DNA from: Hortaea werneckii
Taxonomy: Eukaryota; Ascomycota; Dothideomycetes; Mycosphaerellales; Teratosphaeriaceae
Direction: 5' to 3'
Length of the DNA stretch: 64,000 nt
Assembly: GCA_037044905.1 (NCBI GenBank)
Contig: JBAOKB010000071.1
Coordinates: 248,001 to 312,000, forward strand
Made by a program: the position numbers and the translations under genes. The notes under the pieces were generated by a model. The model was given only the letters and a program-made list of their open reading frames with translations, did not search any database and had not been told where the DNA came from. Position 1 is the stretch's first letter. Every line of letters begins with the position of its first letter. Below are positions 56,297 through 64,000 of this stretch, in pieces.

Positions 56297-57436
56297 ATGT
56301 TCTCCACCGCCGGCAGCGTTGGCGACATGGCTACTCGCCACCATTCCGGCAGCGTTCGCAGGTGGAAAACCCGCTCAACAGCTTCCACGACCGGTAGCAG
56401 CATCGGCTCTCCCTCAACCCCCTTACACAGCGGCGGCCGCTCCAACACCATGAAGACCTCTTCCACGCTCAACTGCACCAACACGACCACCTTCCTCCCC
56501 GAACTCACCAGCACCCCACCCATGCCCACCTTCCAGAAACCCTCCCTCCTGCCCTCCCCCCGCCAGGAACTCCCCACCCGCGAAACCAAAGAAAACAACC
56601 TCCCCCCACCCCCTCAGCTCCCCCCGATCGCCGACCCCGGTCGTCTCCTCACCACACCCGGCCCCAAACCCCACCCCGTTTTTGTCGACGGCCTCGAGGA
56701 AACCCCTCCCTTACCGACCGGATGGACCCACCACCACGACCGCGCCATCTGCGTCCTCGACGCCAAAGGCTACTCGCTGCCCACCATCGTGAACCACCTC
56801 CGGAAGAGTTTCCCCCGCGACCTCCGCGGCAGTGTCTTGACGCCGGCGATGGTGGATAAGCGGCTCCGGGTCCTGGATCAGGATGTGGAGATTGATTATT
56901 GGCGGGTTGGGTTGGGGTTGGTGAGAGGGGGTGGTGGTGGTGGTGAGAGGGTGTGGGATGAGAGTTGGGATGTCATTGCTGAGGGGAGGTCGCAGGCGAT
57001 TGGTTCTTGGACGGAGGGGTTTGCGCACTCGTCGGCTTCCCTTCCTCCTTCTTCTTCTTCGGCTACGGCGAAGGGACGTGGTCGGGCACGGGTACAGGAG
57101 CCTAGGTTGAAGGTATGTTCGCGCTTTTCTTTTTCCATGATTTTCTTGACCGGTTTCTGTCTTATAAAAGAAGGGAAAAAGCCTTGCATTTTGAGGGTGG
57201 GGGGGTTCCTTTTCCTTTTTCACCTTTTATCCTTGGACCCCGGCACTCTTTTTTCCCCGCTTCCCCTTAAAACCTAGAATACGCAGCAATCAAGCAGATC
57301 TAGGGCTGACTTGGAAATTTCCAACCCCTCTAGACTACCATCTCCGGGAACCTGCTCAAGAGTTCTTCGATCGCGAATTTGCTTTCGTAAAGGAAAGGGA
57401 GAGAGAAAACAAAAGAAGAAGAAAAGGAAGGGGTAA
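56297..57436 (+). CDS. Hypothetical protein with a SANT/Myb-like helical segment
   Basis: The frame starts at ATG 56297 (MFSTAGSVGDMATRHHSGSV). After a Ser/Thr/Pro-rich stretch it carries a folded block, GWTHHHDRAICVLDAKGYSL, PTIVNHLRKSFPRDLRGSVL, TPAMVDKRLRVLDQDVEIDY, near residues 145-205. The aromatic spacing and W at the start resemble a diverged Myb/SANT helix-turn-helix in which the organism decides when to start from a short recognition helix; DNA binding is unproven. A GTATGT donor at 57113 and a CCTAG acceptor at 57277 permit a second exon 57278..57436 ending in a Lys/Arg-rich tail. Without splicing the frame stops at 57277. The C-terminus is therefore uncertain. Confidence 0.55.
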
Positions 57437-57480
57437 AAAAAAAGGGGGGGGGGAGAGTGAGAAAAAGGGGGGTTGGGGAC
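57385..57480 (+). repeat. Polypurine tract
   Basis: Over about 95 bases the plus strand is almost only A and G, with runs such as A9 followed by G10. It overlaps the uncertain 3' end of the SANT-like gene. Such tracts are prone to length error in sequencing. Confidence 0.6.
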
Positions 57481-57972
57481 AGTCAGAGAAGGGAAATAAG
57501 GTATCCCCGCGGCCAAGGTTTTCCATTTCAATATTTCTTGCTCCCCCACAAAACCAACTTTTGATGATGTTTGAAGAGAAGGAAGAAGGAAGAAGATAAT
57601 GCGGGGGCCATGTTTTTCTCACAGCTTTGAAGAGATAATGTTCAGGGAATGGCTGGCAGAAATTGGAAGGAGGCTTTTGCTCGTTGATGTGAGAGAGAAT
57701 GGATGATTTGGAGTCATTTCGGAGGGGAAATTGTAAAATTCGTTAGGTTTCAGTTTCTTTGATTTCCGTCTCTTTTTGGCTTTTGTCCCCCTTGCCCCCT
57801 TTTTTTTCCTATCAATTTCATTTTGAACGTTTCGTTTCGTTCTCAACGACCTCCCCCACAACGCCCCACATCTCCGTCCCTCCTCATCATCTATCCTCAT
57901 CCTCAACCAAACCCCGCCGCCGAAGCCTTCTCCCGATACTCCTCAAACGTCCGTGCCGCCCCACCCCGGGAA
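57437..57972. other. Convergent intergenic region with strand-asymmetric composition
   Basis: The plus strand turns from purine-rich (to about 57720) to pyrimidine-rich (from about 57760 on). It lies between the SANT-like gene and the end of CLPX. No gene is supported. Confidence 0.45.
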
Positions 57973-60029
57973 TTATTCCTTGCCCTTTTCTCCATCTCCC
58001 CCTCCCCACCCTCCTCTTCTCCCATTCCCTCCGTCTCCTCTCTCCTCCTCCTCAACCTCCCACCTCTCCTCCTCCCTCGCCCACACCTCCCTAAACCCCT
58101 CCCCTTCCCCGCGTCCGAAAAAAACCGCCCCGCGTCGCTTCCGCGCCACTTCCTCAGTCACGAGAACAGACTTCACCCCACTCCCGGGCGTCTCGAACAT
58201 CGCGTCCGCTAACAACCTTTCCAGCACCGTCCGTAATCCCCTTGCCCCGTCCCCATTTTCTGGGCTTCGGCCGCGATGACGTGGAGAGCCGGGGTGGTGA
58301 TGCGGAGCTCGATGCTGGAGAGGGCGAAGAGCTGGCGGTATTGTTGTAAGAGGGAGTTGCGGGGTTCGGTGAGGACTTGGACCAGGGAGGCGATGTCGAG
58401 GCTGCTGAGGGCGCAGGTTAGGGGATGCGGCCGACGAGTTCGGGGATTAGGCCGTAGGTTTGGAGGTCTTGGGGTTCGACGAGGTCGAGGGTGTTGAGTT
58501 TGCGGGGATGGGGGCGGGGAGAGGAGGAGGAGGAGGAAGAGGTGGGGGATGGGGAGGCGGAGTAGAAGGGGAGGTGGTTGGTGAAGAGGTCGTCTTCGCC
58601 TTCGAGGACGGTTTCGTGTTGGTTGGAGGGAGGTGGAGTTGGTTCCGGGGCTGGCGCGTACGGTGGCGCCGAAGCCGATGGAGCCTTTGCTGATGCGGTC
58701 CAGGATGAGTTTGTGGAGGCCGTTGAAGGCGCCGGCGCAGATGAAGAGGATGTTGTCCGTTTTCACGTTGTAGACTTCGCCTTTGCCGGGGGCGGCGCTG
58801 GATTGGCTATGGCTGCCACCCATGCTGCCTCCGGAAAGGGGACTGTTAGTCGGAAAGCCCTGTTGACGACCTGCGCTGGCTCCCGGTGAGCCGGACCCGC
58901 TACCGCGTTCCGGTTTGGCTTGGACTTGGACGGTGGTGCCTTCGATGATTTTGAGGAGGGCTTGCTGGACGCCTTCGCCGCTGACGTCCTTGCCGTGGGA
59001 GACTTTGGCCGTGGCGATCTTGTCCATCTCGTCTAGACAAATAATGCCGCGTTCAGCCCGGGCGACGTCGTAGTTGGCCGCTGCTAACAATCGCTGAACA
59101 CAGACTTCGGCGTCTTCGCCGATATAACCCGCTTGTGTGAAGGGAGTGCAATCTGACATGGAGAATGGCACTTCCAGTACTCGCGCCAGGGTCTTTGCCA
59201 TCAATGTCTTTCCAACCCCTGAAGGACCCAGTAAGAGGATGTTGCTCTTCTCTATCGTCAAGGGTGTATTGTCCACTAATCCCTGTGAGCCCAGCCCTGG
59301 CCTGTCGTCTATTCCAGAAGTATGTCTTGACTGTTGTTGCTGTTGCTGTTGCTGACGCTGCTGTGACTGTACATAACCTCCGGGACCCCATTCTCCTCCC
59401 TTCTGAACCGACCCAGGACTCGGCATATGGATGGCGGATGAGGAAGTCGTGGCCTGCTGACCCGGGAATTCATCTTCCTCCGGCCAATCCGCCGTCAGCG
59501 AAGGAACTCGGATGCCGCGTTTCAGCTCGCCCTCCCTACCTTCTACGGGATGTCGGTGTACATCGGACATGCGCCGGCGCTCCTGCTGGGCCAGGAGCTC
59601 CTCTTCTTCTTCCTCGCGGCGCTGCAGCTCTTGGATGCGTTGGTAATGGTTGTAGACGGCGGTCGCTAAGGCCTTCTTGGCGCGATCCTGGCCGACGACG
59701 AAGGCATCGAGGTGGTCTTTGAGTAGCTTCGGAGTGATCCTAGGGGCGCCAGTCGGGCTGCTGCCGGATAAGGGTCCGGGGGTCTGTTCGCGAGGCTCGT
59801 AGTAGCCGGTGAAGCCTTGGTTGGCGAAGTCGGAGCGCATGTAGCTGCCATTGCCGTCGGTTCTACGGAGGGCAGTGGAGAATGGACGGCGGACGGGAAG
59901 GGTGGAGGGGCGATGAGCGAGACAGACGACGGGCGGACGGTGGGAGTGGCGGCCACGCAGGATGGAGGAGATGGCGAGATAGCTGAGACGGGCCTGAGGC
60001 GAGACGGACGGCGGTCTCGCAGACGCCAT
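57973..60029 (-). CDS. MCX1: Mitochondrial ClpX-type AAA+ unfoldase, with three apparent frameshifts
   Basis: This is the hexameric matrix unfoldase related to bacterial ClpX. The N-terminus (MASARPPSVSPQARLSYLAI to PFSTALRR) is a mitochondrial presequence; there is no zinc-binding domain, as usual in fungi. ITPKLLKDHLDAFVVGQDRA and ALATAVYNHYQRI open the ClpX core. A 130-residue insertion with a Gln run precedes Walker A (LLLGPSGVGKTLMAKTLARV). Then come PFSMSDCTPFTQAGYIGEDA, Walker B IICLDEMDKIA, GEGVQQALLKIIEGT, DNILFICAGAF and IGFGATVRA. The C-terminal sensor part (LIPELVGRIP, CALSSLDIASLVQVLTEPRN, LRTVLERLLADAMFETPGSG) lies in other frames. It is recovered by one extra base at the G/C runs near 58645, 58422 and 58246. 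Confidence 0.9.
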
Positions 60030-60278
60030 GACTGTCGAGGGGTAGGAGAGGGATTCTGTTGAAGCGTTACTAGTCCTACTACCGTACTGCTACCGTCCTA
60101 GCCAAGCCGATTCAGTAGGCAGAAGCATACATGCTCCGATAATCATGCCGACCGAGTGAGAGGCTACCGTTCCTAGCAGCCCTGGAGAATGTGGGCTATC
60201 AGCCCGAGATGGCGATGACGGAACCAGGACCCCCGCCTCCAGCTTGCACTCCGCAGACCCACCTCCACTACGTCGCAC

Positions 60279-60292
60279 ATACTGTACAGTAT
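60279..60292. repeat. 14-bp perfect palindrome ATACTGTACAGTAT
   Basis: Self-complementary over 14 bases and placed 14 bases from a second palindrome built of the same ACTGT/ACAGT half-sites. It lies in a divergent promoter, so a paired operator-like site is possible. Confidence 0.55.
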
Positions 60293-60306
60293 ATGCAATA
60301 CAAGAT

Positions 60307-60330
60307 ATACAGTACAGTACTGTACTGTAT
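60307..60330. repeat. 24-bp perfect palindrome centred on CAGTACTG
   Basis: The 24 bases from 60307 to 60330 are exactly self-complementary (half-site ATACAGTACAGT). The centre TACAGTACTGTA recurs in the palindrome at 5183-5196. It may bind a symmetric transcription factor or extrude as a cruciform; neither is shown. Confidence 0.6.
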
Positions 60331-60869
60331 GAGCCACAGCGTGACACTATCGAGCATTGATTGACCATCTCTGGCATAGCCCATGGATTATCATCAACTG
60401 TCCCACCGATCATTGATTGAAGCAACTTGAAGGATTGGGATGGGGGTGGGAAGCGTCCGGGCCGAGCCAGAACGTCTCTCTACAGTAGTCGAGCCAGTCC
60501 AGATGCGCCCAAGCTCCTCAGCAGCGTCCCAGCTTCCCAGCTTTCCCCAGCTTTGGCGAGTAGCTCTCCCACCCACTCAGTTGCTCTCTAGTGAGATGTA
60601 CGTCGGCGGCTCAAACAACGCGCGAACGAGACGCATTGAGCCCCACCCACCTACCTTAGTACCCTAGTACTTACTCACAGTAGTCCTGTCTCCTCCTTCT
60701 GCCGCCACCACCACTCACACCTATGATAAATATACCGTGTTATATCTGGCTCGCATCATCTTGAAGAGTAGGTTGATTCACATCTCTCTCTCTCTCTCCT
60801 CCTTCTTCCTACTGCAGTTCTGCTTCGCGTACTTGCTTGCTTGTTTGCTCCCTTCCTCCCATCCCAACC

Positions 60870-63261
60870 ATGGACGCACTCAACGAAAAGGCGCCCGACT
60901 CGCTCAAGGCAGATGCGCCGGGTCAGGTCCCAAATGATGGCACTGGTGAGTAGGAGACATTTCCAGACAGACCCTCAATCAGTCTTGCGGCCCAACAACT
61001 GATCCACTCTAGGCGTGCTCGCCCTCGATCCATACCTCGATCCCTTCAAAGGCGCCCTCCAATCCCGCTTTGCTAAAGCCCAGAAGTGGATCAACGACAT
61101 CAACACCCATGAAGGCGGCCTGGAGAAGTTCAGTAGAGGCTATGAGCGCTTTGGCTTCACCGTCGCCCCCGATCACACCATCACCTACCGCGAATGGGCC
61201 CCTAACGCCCTGCGCGCCTACCTCATCGGCGACTTCAACGGCTGGAACCGGGACAGTCATGAGATGAAGCGGGATCCCTATGGCGTATGGGAGATCAGTC
61301 TGCCGCCTGTCAATGGCCAGCCTGCCATCCCGCACGATAGCAAGGTGAAGATTAGCATGGTGGTCCCTAATGACCACGCCCGGGCGGAGAGGATACCAGC
61401 GTGGATCAAGCGCGTTACCCAGGATCTGAATGTCAGCCCCGTGTACGATGCACGCTTCTGGAATCCGCCGCAGCAGTACAAGTTCAAGAATCCACGCCCA
61501 CCGAAACCTCAGAGTGCACGAGTATACGAGGCACACGTCGGTATCTCCTCCCCTGACCCCAAAGTGGCCACATACAAGGAGTTCACACAAAACACCCTTC
61601 CGCGCATCCACAAGTTGGGCTACAACACCATCCAGCTCATGGCCGTCATGGAACACGCCTACTACGCCTCCTTCGGCTACCAGATCAACTCCTTCTTCGC
61701 CGCTTCATCACGCTATGGCTTTCCCGACGACCTGAAAGAGCTGATTGACACTGCTCATGGCATGGGCATTACCGTCCTGCTGGACGTCGTCCACTCTCAC
61801 GCCTCGAAAAACGTGCTCGACGGACTCAACATGTTCGACAACTCCGACGGACTCTACTTCCACGCCGGCGCCAAGGGTCGACATGAACTGTGGGACAGCC
61901 GTCTCTTCAACTACGGCCACCACGAGGTCCTCCGTTTCCTTGTCCAACCTCCGCTTCTGGATGGAGGAATATCAGTTCGACGGCTTCCGCTTTGACGGTG
62001 TCACCAGCATGCTTTACAACCACCATGGCATCGGCACTGGCTTCTCAGGCGGCTATCACGAGTACTTTGGTCCTAACGTCGACGAAGATGGTGTGGTCTA
62101 CCTCATGCTTGCCAACGAGATGCTGCACACCCTCTTTCCATCCTGCATCACCATCGCTGAAGATGTCAGCGGTATGCCTGCCCTCTGCATCAAGCTGAGT
62201 CTAGGCGGAATAGGATTCGACTACCGACTCGCCATGGCCGTACCGGACCTCTACATCAAATGGCTGAAAGAGAAGCAAGACATTGACTGGGACATGGGCA
62301 ACCTCTGCTTCACCCTGACCAACCGTCGCCACGGCGAAAAGACAATCGCCTACGCCGAATCCCACGACCAAGCCCTGGTCGGCGACAAAACCCTCCTCTT
62401 CTGGCTCTGCGACGCCCAGATGTACACGCACATGTCGACCCTTTCCGAATTCACTCCCGTCATCGAACGCGGCATGGCGCTACACAAGATGATCCGGCTG
62501 ATCACGCACGGCCTAGGCGGCGAAGCCTACCTGAACTTCGAAGGCAACGAATTCGGACATCCCGAATGGCTCGACTTCCCGCGCGAGGGCAACAACAACT
62601 CCTTCCACTACGCCCGCCGCCAATTCAACCTCGTCGACGACCACCTCCTTGCGCTACCACTTCCTCAACGACTTCGACGCCGCCATGCAGCACGCCGAGG
62701 AGAAGTACGGCTGGCTGCACTCCCCGCAGGCCTACATCTCGCTCAAGCACGAGGGGGACAAAGTCATCGTCTTCGAGCGTGCCGGTCTCCTCTGGATCTT
62801 CAACTTCCATCCTTCCAGTTCTTTTACCGATTACCGCGTCGGGGTCGAAACAGCGGGGACGTATCGGATTGTTCTGAATACGGATTCCCCCCGCTTTGGC
62901 GGATTGGGACGCGTGGATGATGGGGAGAAGAGTCGGTTTTTCACGACGGATTTCGAGTGGAATGGTCGCAGGAATTTCTTGCAGGTTTATGTGCCGACTA
63001 GGACTGCTATGGTGAGTTTTTTTTTTTCCCCTTTTGACCCCCTTTGAACAGTTCTTTGATCTTATCAGGAAGGGGAAAGAAAATAAAGAGAAAAGGGAAA
63101 AAAAAGAAGGGAAAGACAGAAGAGAGGAAGAAGAAGAAGAAGAAAAAGAAGAAGAAGAAGAAACAGAAGGATGCTAATTTCTTTTTTTTTTTCAACAGGT
63201 CCTCGCGCTAGAAGAGACGCTCGATCCGAATTGGAAGTCGCAGATTCAGCTTGGCTATTAG
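60870..63261 (+). CDS. GLC3: 1,4-alpha-glucan (glycogen) branching enzyme, with two apparent frameshifts
   Basis: This GH13 enzyme makes alpha-1,6 branches in glycogen. The first exon 60870..60945 joins 61013 onward. The last intron is 63012..63198 and the final exon is 63199..63261. The N-terminal CBM48 part is FTVAPDHTITYREWAPNALR and AYLIGDFNGWNRDSHEM. Catalytic regions follow in order: DVVHSHASKN, FDGFRFDGVTSMLYNHHGIG (nucleophile Asp), ITIAEDVSGMP (acid/base Glu) and IAYAESHDQALVGDK. The C-terminal domain includes LRYHFLNDFDAAMQHAEEKY and ETLDPNWKSQIQLGY. Frame changes are needed near 61937 (between EVLRFL and SNLRFWMEEY) and near 62647 (between NLVDDHL and LRYHFL). Length is about 700 residues, normal for the family. 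Confidence 0.93.
63071..63171 (+). repeat. Polypurine tract with GAA repeats inside the last intron of the branching enzyme gene
   Basis: About 100 bases of nearly pure A/G on the coding strand, including GAA-type repeats, sit inside a 187-nt intron. A T-rich polypyrimidine stretch and CAACAG acceptor follow. The intron is several times longer than most in this window because of this tract. Confidence 0.65.
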
Positions 63262-63752
63262 AGGATTTCTGATGAGAGATGAATGGGAGGAGTGGGGAGA
63301 GAGAGAGAAATAACATTGAGAAGGCGAGGTTTCTGGTGATAAGGTGGGGTAGGGGCAAGAGGAGTGGTTAGGGGTGGAGAAGAAAGCGAGGACTTCCCAC
63401 CTCTTTCCTCCCCCCTTCCTTTTGCCTGCAGTGTCACTCCCAAGCGAAAAGGAGTTCCATACATGCTGGGATGGAGATTGTCTATATTTAATCGTACCTT
63501 GATCGGCTTTCCCTTCTTCTAGGGAGGAGGCGGAGGAATGGGTTTGAAAATATTACATCTCACACCCCTCCTTTTCCCCCTTCTTCCCCTTTCATGCCTG
63601 CTCGCTTACACGTATTCCCCTTCTCCCATCACAACCCCCACAAAACCTCGCCGAACCTCTCCCATCTCTCTGATTCGCCAATCCCCTCCATCCTCAATCG
63701 TCCCCTCCCGTGTGCTCTTTCCCCCACGACAGCCTACCTCTGTACACCCTAC
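63262..63752. other. Convergent intergenic region
   Basis: This region lies between the stop codons of the branching enzyme (plus) and the HELAHN-containing gene (minus). Short pyrimidine-rich frames here look like chance. No other feature is visible. Confidence 0.45.
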
Positions 63753-64000
63753 CTACTGCGCCCCCTCCAACCCCCGATGATCAGCCACCATCTCCCGTCC
63801 CGCCCACCACACCATGCGCCGGAAGTAATGCGCGACAAAACTCTCCGTGTAGTAACTATGCTGCGCGCTATGCTCGCCGACCAGATTGTGCGCCAGTTCA
63901 TGACAGAGCGTGATCCACCAGTAAGCGCCTGCTTCCACTTTCGCCTCTGCTGCTGAAGAGGTCGAGGTCGAGGTTTGAGAATGGTGGTGGTGGTGGAGTT
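63753..64000 (-). CDS. 3' end of a gene with a C-terminal HELAHN metal-site motif (sacsin/HSP90-like ATPase-type fungal protein?)
   Basis: The frame is open to the window edge at 64000, so only the last 80 or so residues are present. They read through a His and Ser/Thr-rich linker into AYWWITLCHELAHNLVGEHS, AQHSYYTESFVAHYFRRM and a short hydrophilic end. HELAHN is a zincin-like HExxH motif, with later His residues as possible ligands. I associate this ending with the very large fungal proteins carrying an N-terminal HSP90/histidine-kinase-like ATPase (sacsin-like) region, but the diagnostic part is outside the window. A stand-alone metalloprotease is the alternative. Confidence 0.6.
   Translation of the reverse strand, partial: LHHHHHSQTSTSTSSAAEAKVEAGAYWWITLCHELAHNLVGEHSAQHSYYTESFVAHYFRRMVWWAGREMVADHRGLEGAQ

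Larger units (their letters stand above)
60030..60869. promoter_or_regulatory. Divergent promoter between MCX1 and the branching enzyme gene
   Basis: This 840-base region contains the two ACTGTACAGT-type palindromes listed separately and a CT repeat at 60785-60799 in the likely leader of the branching enzyme gene. No gene is seen. Confidence 0.5.

Noticed and set aside
57759..58279. Overlapping Pro/Ser-rich plus-strand frames opposite CLPX
   Set aside because: They are shadows of a pyrimidine-rich strand over the conserved C-terminus of ClpX.
1..64000. Repeat-induced point mutation (RIP) as the cause of broken genes
   Set aside because: The breaks are one-base length changes without C-to-T clusters or TpA enrichment, and the affected genes look single-copy.
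1..64000. tRNA, rRNA, CRISPR or transposable element
   Set aside because: I scanned by eye for T-loop-like GGTTCRANYCC boxes, regular spaced repeats, and reverse transcriptase or transposase motifs and found none that hold up.

Overview
The window is nuclear DNA of a filamentous ascomycete (Pezizomycotina; a dothideomycete is my tentative guess). Supporting this: many protein genes carry short introns of about 50-190 nt with GTRNGT donors, CTAAC/CTGAC branch sites and YAG acceptors. Genes lie on both strands with no operons, and the families are typical of filamentous fungi (fungal SLATT protein, FopA-type GH32 enzyme, L-arabinitol dehydrogenase, fungal ASST protein, GAL80-like protein). I see no rRNA, tRNA, transposon or CRISPR array.

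Layout. 1-8 kb: 3' part of a delta-12 fatty acid desaturase, an L-arabinitol 4-dehydrogenase, a fungal regulator-like protein, an F-box-like protein, a polysaccharide deacetylase and a SLATT membrane protein. 8.5-16 kb: housekeeping genes NAA35/MAK10 (NatC), ATP15 (ATP synthase epsilon), QCR2 (complex III) and RPC82 (RNA polymerase III). 16.5-20 kb: a GAL80-like Gfo/Idh protein convergent with a GH32 fructosyltransferase. 21-24 kb: a disordered conserved protein and two small single-pass membrane proteins that share an N-terminal motif. 24-38.5 kb: a large disordered nuclear protein, PCF11, a secreted I9-type inhibitor, a bHLH factor, a Sae2/CtIP-like DNA repair protein and an F-box protein. 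39-48 kb: a CCHC zinc-knuckle protein (GIS2/CNBP-like), a secreted ASST-domain protein, a dynamin-like GTPase and a small Cys/His protein. 48.8-64 kb: adenylate kinase, SF3B2/CUS1, an RS/RGG-rich protein, a SANT-like unknown, mitochondrial ClpX, glycogen branching enzyme, and the 3' end of a gene ending in a HELAHN metal-binding motif.

The most striking global feature is that many conserved, normally essential genes are broken by single-base frame changes, mostly at short homopolymers: RPC82, NAA35, SF3B2, CLPX, GBE1, adenylate kinase, the CCHC protein and the RS/RGG protein. One added or removed base restores the conserved reading in nearly every case. I read this as systematic homopolymer error in the assembly rather than mass pseudogenisation. 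Exon joins given here were deduced by reading splice sites and frames by hand; no alignment was run.
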